A stretch of 64,000 nucleotides of DNA from CAVWDI01 sp963753725 (GCA_963753725.1 CAVWDI010000001.1:124001-188000); one strand, 5' to 3'. Counted from the stretch's first letter, positions 21,472 through 31,392 are shown. Program-made: numbers and translations. Notes: generated by a model not told the origin, from the sequence alone.

Positions 21472-22446
21472 TTAATCCTTCCATCTGGGGATAATATTTA
21501 CAAATCTTACGACTAGTGAAATTGGAAATATATTCTGCTGAAGAAATGCATACTTTTTCCTGGCATTATATGCCAGGTTTACTATCGATGATCCGGTTTT
21601 TATGCTCTCCAAATACTCTGATTTAAGGATGCAGCCATTGTGACCTTCATCGGCCTCATCCAATAACCGGATTTCATTGATATCTCCTGAGCCAGGGATG
21701 GGAATTTTTTTTACCATTTTATACGTATTCCTGTCGATTATCCAAACTCCGCCGGTTTTCCAAAACCGGTCATGACGCTCGGAAACAGATGAATAACCTA
21801 CAAATATATAATCATCGGACACTGCCAATCCACGTGTTAGGGTGCCACCCTCATTGGATTGCCACAAGGTTTCATTTGTTGACACATTATAGAGACGGTT
21901 ATTCATGGAATCACAGATCACCTTTCCATGATCACTTACCCAGATATTATGAGCCCAACCTGCATCACAAACCTGAATATTTTCAACTTCAAGATCAGGC
22001 CAATTTAACTCCCAAATTTCTGATGGTCTTTCATAATTGTGGGCAACCACAAACACTTTCTCGCCATGCTTATGCACGCTGTTAAAATGATTTCCTTTGC
22101 GATTTATATTTTTATCATCCCAATGGATTTCATTTAAATATACATCCCGGCATAGTTTTCCATCCTCATCGTAGACCGACAGACAATTCTTACCAGTATT
22201 GGTAACCAGGATTTTATCCTGTGCCCATTCAATCTGGTGCGGTTGGTGCAAATGCCTTTTTGTTCGTTTTGGCTTGCAGTTTATTCCAAAATTCTGCAGG
22301 TAACCACCCGAATGCGATAAGACAATCTTTTCATTCTTATGCGTTATCCCGAAATAATAGCCGTCACCTGAACGCAAGATGGAGATCTTATTCGAGATTT
22401 CGTCAACCAGAAAGATTTGCAGCGGTGTACTGACTAATAACGGCAT
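21472..22446 (-). CDS. Beta-propeller protein, unknown function
   Basis: 324-residue intact frame, ATG at 22446, no evident signal peptide. Repeated blade-like strands: NKISILRSGDGYYFGITHKN, HQPHQIEWAQDKILVTNTGK, NHFNSVHKHGEKVFVVAHNY, GWAHNIWVSDHGKVICDS, and GGTLTRGLAVSDDYIFVGYS. The HQPH, HFNSVH and AHN motifs at blade starts resemble NHL/SMP-30-like or DUF4915-like propellers. No catalytic assignment is possible. It sits between a lipoprotein and a large surface protein on the same strand, next to a sulfotransferase, suggesting a role with surface glycans (inference). Confidence 0.6.
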   Translation of the reverse strand: MPLLVSTPLQIFLVDEISNKISILRSGDGYYFGITHKNEKIVLSHSGGYLQNFGINCKPKRTKRHLHQPHQIEWAQDKILVTNTGKNCLSVYDEDGKLCRDVYLNEIHWDDKNINRKGNHFNSVHKHGEKVFVVAHNYERPSEIWELNWPDLEVENIQVCDAGWAHNIWVSDHGKVICDSMNNRLYNVSTNETLWQSNEGGTLTRGLAVSDDYIFVGYSSVSERHDRFWKTGGVWIIDRNTYKMVKKIPIPGSGDINEIRLLDEADEGHNGCILKSEYLESIKTGSSIVNLAYNARKKYAFLQQNIFPISLVVRFVNIIPRWKD

Positions 22447-22551
22447 TTCTATAGAATAAACTATTTTTAGATCGAATTAATAAACGGATTTTTCAAAGTT
22501 AGGAAATTGTACTATATACGACCATAGGATATGCACAAATAGATTTCAAGG

Positions 22552-22586
22552 AAAAATCCCCCTTTATATCAATCAGGGGGATTTTT
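22552..22586 (-). terminator. Intrinsic terminator of the four-repeat surface protein gene
   Basis: AAAAATCCCCC (22552-22562) pairs with GGGGGATTTTT (22576-22586). Read on the minus strand it lies about 30 bases after the stop at 22617 and ends in a T run. Symmetric, so it could also stop plus-strand transcripts. Confidence 0.85.
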
Positions 22587-22616
22587 ATAAATTAGATGTA
22601 TATCAAATTCTAGATA

Positions 22617-24011
22617 TTAATCCGCAGAAGGAGCGTTATACTGGAATGTCCAGTCTCCTTCTTTCGGGGGGTTTGGCAATTGTCGCTGAGTGCTGCCGAC
22701 CATGCAGGCAAACTTGGCGCCCGCTGCGGTGGGGGTAATAATCACACTGGTTGCCCAACCAGTTCCAAACCCAACATTTTCAGCGAATAACTGCATGGAA
22801 TCTCCAGGTTTTAGAACTTGAGCTGGATGTGTCTCAGAACCCTTGCCGTCGAAATCGAATATCAGTTTGGTGTCTACTGAACCCATGTTCTGACAGTTGA
22901 TAGAAGTACTCCAGAAACCAAATTCCTTTAAGAATATTGGGGCAGCGGCTGAACCAGTACCCTCAGCAAAACCAGCATAACCACCTGAAGAATATGGTTT
23001 CTTTGTGGAACCAACCGCAACTAGGATTTTCTTTGCTGGACTGGTCGTTACTGTCGCAGCAAAGCGCGCTTTTGTTCCGGGGTGGAAAACTCCATGGTAT
23101 ATCTGGCATTGTGGTGAGGTATCCGTCAAAGTACATTTATCATCAGGCGCACCATCGTCATACTTGATGGTAACTGTTGTATTCCCAGAATCGGTTTTTA
23201 CAACATTTATGGCTGAATTCCAACCATAGTATTCTTTTTGAAGCTGGGGAGCATAAACCGTGGTGGTGCCATCCGGGTATCCTTCAAAGGTGTTGGTATA
23301 GCCTTTTGTTGGCACATTCTGGTTGTTAACAGCTACAATCGGTTGATTTGCGGAAATTTCCGCAGATGCGATGCATCTGGTTGAAGTGGTAAATCCGCTC
23401 GGCTTGGTGTTCTTCAAGGCAACCGTCCAGGAGGCCATTGGTTTTAAACCGTTCTTCGTTAAAGTGCCAACAGTTCCTTGCTCACCATCATTAGAACATG
23501 GCAATTTGACTGTAACATTTGCATCCCCACTGCCAAAATTCATAACCGAAAGCATACCCATCCAACCTTCATCGCCCCAGTTGTACGTAACTGTGGGAAC
23601 AATGGTGGAATTAGTGCCTGAAGAGAATCCTGTATAGCTGCCTACGAATTGTTTCGATCCAGTGGACTCAACTCGGGCAACTGCCACAACTTTATCTGTA
23701 GATGAAATAACAACAGCATACCTTCCTGTTCCAAGTCCCACTACATCCGGAACATTAATAAGCTTCATTTCATCTTTAGCCAAGGTGAATGGATTGGATG
23801 TTCCACCACCCAAATCAGTGGGTGTTGTTTCCGTTCCATCTTCGGCAACAAATTTTACTGTGACCGACACGCCGTCATTTCCCGACACATTTTGGATATA
23901 GAATGAGGATTCATCCTTATCACCAAGCTGCGCTGAAGCGGGAATTACTAAAACAAACAGCATTCCTAAAGCGAGTGTTAATCAAATTACCTTAAATATT
24001 CTTTTTGACAT
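22617..24011 (-). CDS. Secreted surface protein of four tandem ~105-residue repeats (in-frame UGA in signal peptide)
   Basis: Exported structural-type protein. The true start is probably ATG 24011, preceded by GGAGG at 24016-24020, giving MSKRIFKVI, then an in-frame TGA (23982-23984), then LTLALGMLFVLVIPASAQ, a signal peptide cut at ASA. Without reading the TGA, translation would have to begin at 23963 inside the signal. The mature part consists of four related units (about residues 19-107, 108-218, 221-323 and 327-428 counted from 23963), each with a pattern near GY-x-GF-x-x-G, a GW-x-S-x-I/L-x-V-x-N strand pair and a V/A-rich closing strand. Thr/Gly/Ser-rich, few Cys. Codon use and strong Shine-Dalgarno suggest high expression; possibly an S-layer-like or stalk protein (inference). 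Own terminator downstream. Confidence 0.65.
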
Positions 24012-24209
24012 TTTTCCTCCAAATTAGTTTTTGTACTTAACTGTAATTATCTTTTATATACGTATACAGGATAAATGATTTTATACTGTTGATCAATAAT
24101 TCTAATGGGTAATATTGGTCTAATGCGGTGTTTTAGTTCTAACCCAAATGGGTTACTGAGATAATTTTCAGCTGATAAACCTTCAATAAGCGTATATTTT
24201 TTCATTCCT

Positions 24210-24971
24210 CTATATGCTTTTTATATACTTAGCATATTTTGTGGTTAACAAATATTGTTTTAACTCCTCATAATTCTCGATAAAGGATGACAAATCCGCA
24301 GGGGTTGTTTTTATGTAATCCGTTTTGACTACGTCTGGAGGAATCTCTAAAAATTCTGTTATGCGGTCAACGGTTTTTTGTTGGCAGTTCTCATTCATCA
24401 AATCATCTTCATAATAAAGACATAAACTGCAAACATTCTCCATAACGCTGTCTTCGATAACTCTATAGCCTTCCAGAAGTTCAAGTTCATCCTGCAGCTC
24501 AGTTATCCCCACACTCATTTTTATCTGGCTCTGTTGACCCTGGTTCGATTTATGGTGGAATTTCTTTCTGTGAACAGCGTATAAATGGGATATCGCCATT
24601 CTTAGAAAATTACGTCTTTGCAAATGGATAATCTGATATCCTTGTTGAACCAGGTTTTGTACGAATTCAACCGGATCATTAATCTTTTGAACTCTAAAAT
24701 GGAATGTATTTAATTTGAACCCATAAACATCATCAACCGAAAGAGATGCATTTATTTTTAGATATTCTTCCGGTGAAAATACGGGCTTTAGCAGGAGTTC
24801 ATCCCGGCAGTTAATTTTTCGATGGGAGTTTAACAAACTTGCCAGAAGGTTGCCGCCGGTTCTGCCGATAGAAAAAATAATAAACTTGGTTTTCGGTACG
24901 TTCTTGGGTCTAAAAGGATAAGTCGAATAAGTGAACAATTCTCTCAAATACCCTGTATATTCTCTTAACAT
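24210..24971 (-). CDS. Sulfotransferase family protein
   Basis: PAPS-dependent sulfotransferase-like enzyme. The 5'-phosphosulfate loop is seen as FIIFSIGRTGGNLLASLLNS (about residues 30-49), with the R-T-G-x-N-L-L pattern. A 3'-phosphate-binding region is suggested by IIHLQRRNFLRMAISHLYAV (about residues 112-131). Acidic/Tyr segment LCLYYEDDLMNENCQQKTVD fits the C-terminal half. 253 aa, intact frame, typical for the bacterial Sulfotransfer_3 size class. Neighbours are surface proteins and glycan genes, so sulfation of an exopolysaccharide or glycolipid is plausible. Substrate unknown. Confidence 0.8.
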   Translation of the reverse strand: MLREYTGYLRELFTYSTYPFRPKNVPKTKFIIFSIGRTGGNLLASLLNSHRKINCRDELLLKPVFSPEEYLKINASLSVDDVYGFKLNTFHFRVQKINDPVEFVQNLVQQGYQIIHLQRRNFLRMAISHLYAVHRKKFHHKSNQGQQSQIKMSVGITELQDELELLEGYRVIEDSVMENVCSLCLYYEDDLMNENCQQKTVDRITEFLEIPPDVVKTDYIKTTPADLSSFIENYEELKQYLLTTKYAKYIKSI

Positions 24972-25051
24972 GATTGCATCACCAGATAATACTTAACTCG
25001 CAAAATTAATTCAATTAGTCCTAAAAATCCCAGACGATCCAGTTCGGATGA

Positions 25052-26339
25052 TTATGGAACGATCGGCAGTACCGTTATATATAAAACTTGATATGCCAGT
25101 GTAAAATCGGAGAGTTGACCATTTCTCTCCCCTCCAACAGCGTAGATCTCTGGTCCGATAGATGCAAGTCCCATTTTGGTCCATTCATCGTTGGATGAAT
25201 TTGCAAGGATTTGCCAGGTTTGTTCTTGGATTCTGTAGCTGACTGGAGACAATGCCTGCTCCGAACCATTTTCTCCGCCAACCACATAAATCACTCCCGT
25301 TATTTCAACTGCCTCCATAGCGAACCTCCCTGCAGGCAGGGGCACAGCCGACCTCCACGGATATTCCGATTCCTTATCAATACTCGGTGTATAAATGTCA
25401 ACATTATCTAGAGCTTTGGAACCGTCATATCCTCCAATTACATAAATATTTCCGCTGGTTGATACTGCGCTTGCATCCCTGCGTGCGGACGGCAGCGGTG
25501 TTTTTTCCTGCCATGCATCTTCTTCGGGATCGTATTCGAAAACCTGGCTTAAATAATTATCTCCATCCCAGCCTCCAAACAAATAAAGTTTCCCTTCGTA
25601 GGCTGCAATCGCATATGAGCTCAACGCCCGCGGTACTGGCGCACCTGTGAACCAGCTGTCTGATCTGGGATCATATATTTCTAAAGCATCCACAATCTTG
25701 CCGGATTCGGTCACACCGCCCGGTACATAAATCAAATTTCCAATAACTGCTGCGCCGATATCCGCCGCGCTGGTTGGTTTGGGTGCCTTGCTCACCCATT
25801 TATCCGCCTGGGGGTCATACTTTTCTAAACGGTTTGTAATACCGCTCTCTGTTTCTCCTCCGATACTATAAATATTATTCTCAACAACAGCCACAGCCAT
25901 ACCCGAATTACTGACCGGTAAAGAGGCTAATTCTTCCCATCTGATTTCTGAACTTGAAGGGATAATGTTGTCCGGTTCGGATCGCATGTTAATAAGAATT
26001 AAAACGATTACAGCAATAAACAGGATAACAACCGGCAGTAGAACGGCAGCGATAATTCCCCAATTAAACCGTCCTGCTTTAGTCTCCCCGAATGAACTAC
26101 TCACATCTTTACCAATACCAGGTTGAGATGTTGAGACAATGCCTTCATTCACAGCATACATTGCTGCTTCCGTTCGTGAATTTAACCCCAATTTTCGCAA
26201 ATACATTCCGGAGATGTACTTTAACGGTATTTGTGCTGATAACCAGGTCGTTGGCAATCTCTTTGTTGCTTGCCCCCGTCGCCACAAGCTTTAGAATTTC
26301 CAGCTCGCGTTCGCTTAAATTTTCACTTGTGGTATTCAT
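25052..26339 (-). CDS. LuxR-type HTH / transmembrane / Kelch beta-propeller protein (one frameshift)
   Basis: Predicted membrane-spanning one-component regulator. Starts at ATG 26339 with a LuxR/GerE HTH: LSERELEILKLVATGASNKE and ISTNTVKVHLRNVFAKIGV. That frame stops at 26145, but the helix-turn-helix end continues from about 26190 in another frame as YLRKLGLNSRTEAAMYAVNE. After a 40-residue linker comes one hydrophobic helix IIAAVLLPVVILFIAVIVLI, then six Kelch blades with GG doublets (IYSIGGETES, IYVPGGVTES, LYLFGGWDGD, IYVIGGYDGS, IYVVGGENGS, IYAVGGERNG). So a cytoplasmic DNA-binding head is linked to an extracytoplasmic propeller. About 430 aa once joined. Likely senses extracellular ligand or wall status (inference). 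Confidence 0.75.
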
Positions 26340-26558
26340 AGATCATTACCAGATTATTTCCGCCATAGATTTGACAATTATAACAAACGGGAAATTTATA
26401 TATCAATAAAGTGGAAATTCCACATGGAATTAATCCCTTTGGTAATTTAAAATATCCACTATTAATTCCTTGAGGGTGTTGAATAAATAACAAATATAGA
26501 GAACCTATAAATTCCTCACACGAATTGGAGAGCATGAGACACAGTAACCTTGCATTTT

Positions 26559-28434
26559 TGATCACACTGCAATTACAGTTCTTTAACAACCAATGTAGGT
26601 TTTAGGAGACGGAATAAACGATCTCTGGCCGGTCAAAAGCGCCTTCAGAAATGAGGAAAAAGGAACTCCTTGCTGTTCAGGGGCAGCTCTCGCACCCTTT
26701 TCAGCAGCCATTTTCCGCCGTTCATCCTTCCTTTTCTCTTCCCAGTAATGGTTAATGCGGCGCACATTGATCATGGCAGCCGATCCGACCATCATGCAGG
26801 TTACGCGGGAAGAGACCTCGCACCGGCAGCTTGCCCCCCGGGAAGGGATGTTTCACTTCCCGGACCGTGCCTTCGATGGCTGCCCGATGGTTCTTGCCTG
26901 TTTGCTTGTTCTGCCTCATTTTGCGTCGCCGTTGGGCCACGGCCATCTGGGCGGGAGTAAATCTCAGACGGAAGGAGGGACGCTTTTTCCCAGGGCGAGC
27001 CGGACAGCTTTCTGCGAGATGAAACGGACAGGTCAGACAGACTGACGGGTCGAAGTCCGCCCGGTAACTACACTTCTGACTGCTCAGCTCAACCGGCACG
27101 CTTTGTCCCTGGGGACAGGTGATGTGGGTGGGAACGCCTTGCTCGTTTTGCTCGATATCGAAATCGGCCAGGTACAGCTTGTCAGGGTCCAGCCTTTTGC
27201 CATTGATACCGGTTTGGATCTGTTCGACCCCGTCTTTCTGCAGGGCTGGATCGACATCGGGACCGGCATACGGGCCATCCGTGTAGAGCGTCTCCAACCC
27301 GGTGCGTTTCTTCAAGTCGGGTAAGGCTTCCAACAGCAGGCTGTTGTCGTTGGTGTTGTTGGGGGCTACTTGCACTTTGGTGATCAACTGCAGCGCATTG
27401 TCCGGGTCGCAGGTCTCGCTCAGATTGGTTACATAGCCTTTGTAGTCCCGCGAACCTTTCCGGCGATAAGTGGCTTCCAGATCGTCCACTGACTGCAAAC
27501 TGTCGGCTTGCAACTCCTGTTTGCTCTTGGGGCGCACCGCTTGGGCTTCCAGGCGGAAGTTGTCTTCGAAGAAACGTCTCAGCACCTGGTAGGCCGGGTC
27601 TTGGGCGTAGTCTTCTCTCAGTTCTTCCAGCAGCAAAGCGATCACTTCCCCGATCTGCTGCAAGTGCGTCTCCGTGGCCTCTTGCCCTTTGATCCGGTAC
27701 ACGTACTGCCCCGAATGGCCTTGCAGATAAGGGGCAAAGGTTTCAGCATAGCGCTGCTGATCAGCTTCTGAGAGACTGCGCTGCATGCGCTGCACAGCTT
27801 CCACCAGCAGCTGTAAGCGGCTCATCTCCAGGATGTTGCTGGCAATCTGGGTGCTGTCCATACGCTGTTTGCCGGTCTTGACCTGCAAAGTCGTCAATTG
27901 CTGGTCAGTGATGTTCTCAAAAGCTTGCGTGAGCAGGTTCACGCCGTGTTCCAGGTTGTAGCGGCTCAGACGCTGGCGGAAGTAATATAAGGTGCGCAGG
28001 TCGAAGTCGCTTTCGTTCAGATCGTGGATGCCCAAGGCATAGCGCACCTGCAGATCAAAACAGAAATGATCGTACAGTTCTTCGTCGCTCCACCCGAAGC
28101 CTGCCTTGAGCGTTTCCAGCCCAACCAACCAGTTGATCGGTACGTTCGGCCTTGAAGGGTGTGCGACATAGAGAACCGCAAAAGTATCTTCATCGATGCG
28201 GCTGAAGAAGTCGCGATAGAATTCCTCTGCCCAAGAGTTCTCTAATTGTTTGCGTTTCTTCTTCGGCAGATCGCTGACATTGCTGATCAACAGCGGCTGC
28301 AAATGGCGTTTATTGGCTTTATACATGCTTCAGACCTTTCTGCTTCGGGATGGTCTAATTATATTAAGAAATTCCCCTCTTGAGGAGGGTACAATTCAGA
28401 CTAATTTGGTCTGGTCGTTTTTGCAGTGCGATCA
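26559..28434 (-). mobile_element. IS1182-like insertion sequence
   Basis: Element of about 1.88 kb bounded by imperfect inverted repeats: TGATCACACTGCAA at 26559-26572 and TTGCAGTGCGATCA (reverse complement TGATCGCACTGCAA) at 28421-28434, 13 of 14 identical. Both outer flanks carry TTTTT, which may be a target duplication or chance. It encodes one transposase on the minus strand and is more GC-rich than the genes around it. Confidence 0.75.
26583..28326 (-). CDS. IS1182-family transposase (one frameshift)
   Basis: DDE transposase of the IS1182 group. N-terminal DUF772-like part (WLVGLETLKAGFGWSDEELY), MDSTQIASNI with the first Asp, YTDGPYAGPDVD with the second, and the region NHRAAIEGTVREVKHPFPGG with the third acidic residue. 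A Cys cluster (CLTCPFHLAESCP) lies before it, as in the family. Starts at ATG 28326. The main frame runs into a stop at 26752, but from about 26805 another frame continues as CMMVGSAAMINVRRINHYWE to 26583, the normal C-terminus. With that indel about 580 aa. Confidence 0.82.
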
Positions 28435-28480
28435 TTTTTAACTCACAACATATTGGTAGCTATCTGATTTTATGTCATAT

Positions 28481-29688
28481 TTGTCCTCAAAACTCTAAGG
28501 ATCGATATTTCACCCATGTCTAGGCACTTGCAGTCGCCCTTCCTTTGAAATTAGTACCTGTCAACAATTTGACCATCCGCTTCAGGTTTAACATCATTGC
28601 GGTCAGCAAAACCTGGATTGCAAACTTTATCCTCCCAACATAACGACAGCGACCCAATCCATGACCTTGTTTGCCTTCACCAAATTTACGTTCCACTTTG
28701 TATCTTTCCTTAAGCCCTTGTTTGTATTCAGAGGTAGTCTTGAGTTGCACCCATACTTCTTTGTTCTCGTCTTTCTTTTTTGTGCGGTACGTATTCAAAT
28801 GTATGGCTGAGTGCAAACCTCTCTTCTGCAAGAAATAATGGTTATTACCATCATCATATCCTCGATCCGCTGCCACCGTATCGATCGGCAATCCTAGTTC
28901 CAGGTCTCGATTTACCAGTTCGGGAAGCTTATGTCCATCATACGCATTTCCCGCTGTAACAACTAAATTGGTGATCATGCCGCTTTCAGCATTCAGGCTC
29001 ACATGCGCTTTGTATCCATAGAAATATTTCCTTTGCTCTTTCGCATGACCATGCTCGTCTTTGACTTTCTGTGTGTGTTTCACCCCCCATTTAGCATCTG
29101 GATCGCGTGGACCTTTCCCTTATTTTTTCTGTTTTCGTCCTTGGATGTGTTCACGTTGGCTATACTATGCACACTGTCCACAATCTGGATCGAGCCAAAT
29201 TGAACTCCACTTTCCAGCGCTATCTGGATGATCTCAGTAAGCAATTCCTCAAACGCTTCCAATTTGCCCCTCTCTATCAACCGCTTCCTGAACTTGGTCA
29301 ACGTAGAATGATCCGGCGCTTTCTGATCTACGGCCAGCCCAACAAAATACTTGGCTGACAAATTGTCATTCACATAGGTCTCTACCTGGCGCTCGGAAAG
29401 GTTGTATAGATAGGCTATCATTTCCATTTTTAGCATCCGGGCAGGCTCAAAAGGCGGTCGCCCGTACATCCCGCCACCTTTGTATAGCCCGATTAGCCTC
29501 TTCGTAAATCGCTCCCAGGGGATAATTTCCTTGAGTTTTCGAAGAAAATGCTCTTGGGGCACTATTTGATCGTATATGTAATCTCCAAAGAATGAATTCT
29601 TGCCTGTCTCTACAAATCGCTCTTTTCCCATTTCATACTCCAATTACGGTGTTTGCATGATTATATTAAAGAACGATTCTGAGGTCAA
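28481..29688 (-). mobile_element. IS5-like insertion sequence
   Basis: About 1.2 kb element carrying one transposase. Candidate ends are TTGTCCTCAAAACTC (28481-28495) and, inverted, TTGACCTCAGAATCG (reverse complement of 29674-29688), 11 of 15 identical; these boundaries are approximate. It lies 46 bp from the IS1182-like element and 79 bp before a tRNA gene. No clear target duplication was seen. Confidence 0.6.
28520..29643 (-). CDS. IS5-family DDE transposase (one frameshift)
   Basis: Transposase with the N-terminal DUF772 domain (GGGMYGRPPFEPARMLKMEM; DHSTLTKFRKRL), catalytic Asp in IVDSVHSIANV, second Asp in TVAADRGYDDGNN, and Glu in YKVERKFGEGKQGHGLGRCR. Starts at ATG 29643. The first frame ends at 29080; the second frame reads KGPRDPDAKWGVKHTQKVKD from about 29120, so the break sits in the AAAAAATAAGGGAAAGG stretch near 29115-29131. 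All three acidic residues are present, so it is active if the indel is an artefact, dead if it is real. Confidence 0.82.
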
Positions 29689-29726
29689 TTTTGAATTTGT
29701 TTTTCAACACTCTCATTCCTTCGTGG

Positions 29727-29755
29727 TTGCAAAATCTATAAGCATGAATTAGAAT
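29727..29755 (+). promoter_or_regulatory. Sigma70-type promoter of tRNA-Gly
   Basis: TTGCAA (29727-29732) and TAGAAT (29750-29755) are separated by exactly 17 bp and lie 12 bp before the tRNA 5' end. It survives just outside the right end of the IS5-like element. Confidence 0.6.
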
Positions 29756-29767
29756 AAGTTCAAATCA

Positions 29768-29839
29768 GCGGGTGTAGCCAAGTGGTAAGGCAGTAGCTTC
29801 CCAAGCTACCATTCGTGGGTTCGAGTCCCATCACCCGCT
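29768..29839 (+). tRNA. tRNA-Gly (anticodon CCC)
   Basis: Full cloverleaf: acceptor GCGGGTG/CACCCGC, D arm GCC...GGC, anticodon stem GTAGC/GCTAC with loop TTCCCAA (CCC at 29800-29802), T arm GTGGG-TTCGAGT-CCCAT, discriminator T. CCA is not encoded. Reads GGG codons. Confidence 0.95.
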
Positions 29840-29858
29840 CTAATATAACAACGATACT

Positions 29859-29896
29859 AATAAAACCACCGAATTCTTCTTACTGGTGGTTTTATT
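29859..29896. terminator. Bidirectional intrinsic terminator after tRNA-Gly
   Basis: AATAAAACCACC (29859-29870) pairs with GGTGGTTTTATT (29885-29896) over a 14-nt loop, with T-rich ends on both strands. It separates tRNA-Gly from the convergent GT4 gene. Confidence 0.8.
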
Positions 29897-29941
29897 GATC
29901 TAATTGAGTAGTAGATATAATAAGATTTCTTAAACGCAATC

Positions 29942-31181
29942 TCACCCACCTTCAATACCAAGCACATCCTTATACACTTCCACCACATTCGCTGTCACCT
30001 TATCCCAGGAATATTCCTGGGCGAACATCGTTGCATTGACGCACATTTCCTCGCGCAATTCTGGATTATTCAATAATTTCGTCAGCTTTTTTGCAAGCGC
30101 TTTTGGATCATCATTCGGTACAGTAAATCCGGTAATCCCATCCTGAACGAGATAAGCCAGTCCGCCAACCTGTGAGGCCACTACCGGTGTCCCGCAAGCC
30201 ATGGCCTCTAATGCCACCATGCCAAAAGATTCATAATGAGATGGTACTACCACAGCTTCAGCAGCTGAATAATAATAAGGCAGTGTATCCTGGCTTCGTT
30301 TACCAAGGAAAGCCACTAAATCCACCAGGCCAATTTCCTCCCTAATAGCTCGCAAACGTGCCATTTCTTCGGTCTCACATTTTTCACTGGTATCCGTCTC
30401 ACCCCCGATGACTGCCAGGCAGACATCGATCTCCTCTTGACGCATTATAGCGATTGCCTTCATCAATGTGTCAATGCCCTTCAACGGCTCGATACGACCA
30501 ACAAACAAAAACACTTGATCGCACGGCCGTACACCTACAAATTCCTTCGCTTCATCTTCTGGGATCGGGTAAAAATGGCTTAAATCGACCCCTGGAGGGA
30601 TGATCTCAATTTTCGAGCCAAAGGATTTGATAAAGCCATTGTAATTGCGCCATTTCCGCTGGAGTTGCGGCAATGATGCGGTCCGATATTTTAATTACTT
30701 CCATTTCACCCCGGACTCGATAATCCCCTTCAGCTTCTTCATCATTGCGCGCCACTCGCTGCTTCATTAAGCCTAATGTATGGAACATTTGGATTACTGG
30801 GATTTTCCATTTTTCTTTTAATTTGCTTGCTGCAAGACCAGAAAGCCAGTAATGGCTGTGTATCAGATCATATTTCAGACCTTTAATTTCAGCAAACTCT
30901 TCAATCCCTGCCACAAACTCTGGTATATATCTTTCCAGTTCAGGCTTTGTCAACGGGACTTCCGGTCCAGAACGGATATGCACCACCCGGTTTCCGAATC
31001 CAAGATCGTGCAGCACATGCGGCACATGCTCGTCCTGTGAACGGGTGAACACATCCACGTGAATACCCAATTGACCAAGCTTGCGTGTTAGTTCACGCAC
31101 GTAAACATTCATACCGCCAGTATCTTTTCCACCCAGTGTCGCCAGCGGACAGGTATGGTATGACAACATTGCAACTCTCAA
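29942..31181 (-). CDS. MshA-like GT4 glycosyltransferase (one frameshift)
   Basis: Retaining GT-B glycosyltransferase resembling D-inositol-3-phosphate glycosyltransferase/sucrose-phosphate synthase-like enzymes. Starts at TTG 31181 behind GGGAGG, giving MRVAMLSYHTCPLATLGGKD and the glycine loop GGKDTGGMNVYVREL. Acceptor side HSHYWLSGLAASKLK follows. A frame change near 30630 (first frame ends at 30606) leads into GSKIEIIPPGVDLSHFYPIP and the donor domain LFVGRIEPLKGIDTLMKAIA, with SHYESFGMVALEAMACGTPV carrying the E-x7-E signature. About 413 aa joined. Mycothiol synthesis is not otherwise indicated here, so the acceptor is unknown. Confidence 0.82.
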
Positions 31182-31197
31182 GTAACGCCTCCCACCT

Positions 31198-31225
31198 TGC
31201 TATAGGTTAATAACCCTTGTATAAT
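31198..31225 (+). promoter_or_regulatory. Probable promoter of tRNA-Thr
   Basis: TTGCTA (31198-31203) and TATAAT (31220-31225) with a 16-bp spacer, 18 bp before the tRNA. It lies in the short divergent gap between the GT4 start and the tRNA. Confidence 0.55.
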
Positions 31226-31243
31226 CATCAGGATAATATAAAA

Positions 31244-31316
31244 GCCACCTTAGCTCAGTTGGTAGAGCAGCGTACTCGTAATGCGCAGGTCGTGGGTTCA
31301 ATTCCCACAGGTGGCT
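31244..31316 (+). tRNA. tRNA-Thr (anticodon CGT)
   Basis: Acceptor GCCACCT/AGGTGGC, D arm GCTC...GAGC, anticodon stem GCGTA/TGCGC with loop CTCGTAA (CGT at 31277-31279), T arm GTGGG-TTCAATT-CCCAC, discriminator T. CCA not encoded. Reads ACG codons. Confidence 0.95.
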
Positions 31317-31322
31317 CATTGC

Positions 31323-31350
31323 GCAACGCTGACGAAAGCGTTGCATTTTT
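31323..31350 (+). terminator. Intrinsic terminator of tRNA-Thr
   Basis: GCAACGC (31323-31329) pairs with GCGTTGC (31338-31344), followed by ATTTTT. Seven bases after the tRNA. Confidence 0.85.
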
Positions 31351-31380
31351 ATTATTATAAAATCGTAATCTACTTTCCAG

Positions 31381-31386
31381 TATAAT
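31381..31386 (+). promoter_or_regulatory. TATAAT -10 element directly before udk
   Basis: A perfect TATAAT ends only 6 bp before the udk ATG, so transcription would start at or within a base or two of the start codon. No Shine-Dalgarno is present. This suggests a leaderless udk mRNA; no clear -35 box is seen. Confidence 0.45.
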
Positions 31387-31392
31387 TTATCT

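Noticed and set aside
26670..27771. Plus-strand frames across the IS1182-like transposase
   Set aside because: Reverse-frame shadows of a GC-rich transposase; no start signals and no recognisable domain.
26559..29688. Composite transposon formed by the two insertion sequences
   Set aside because: The elements belong to different families, have different ends and enclose no cargo; simple adjacent insertions are enough.
29942..31181. Calling the GT4 gene mshA for mycothiol synthesis
   Set aside because: Other mycothiol genes are not present here, and this GT4 subgroup includes many enzymes of other function; only MshA-like is justified.
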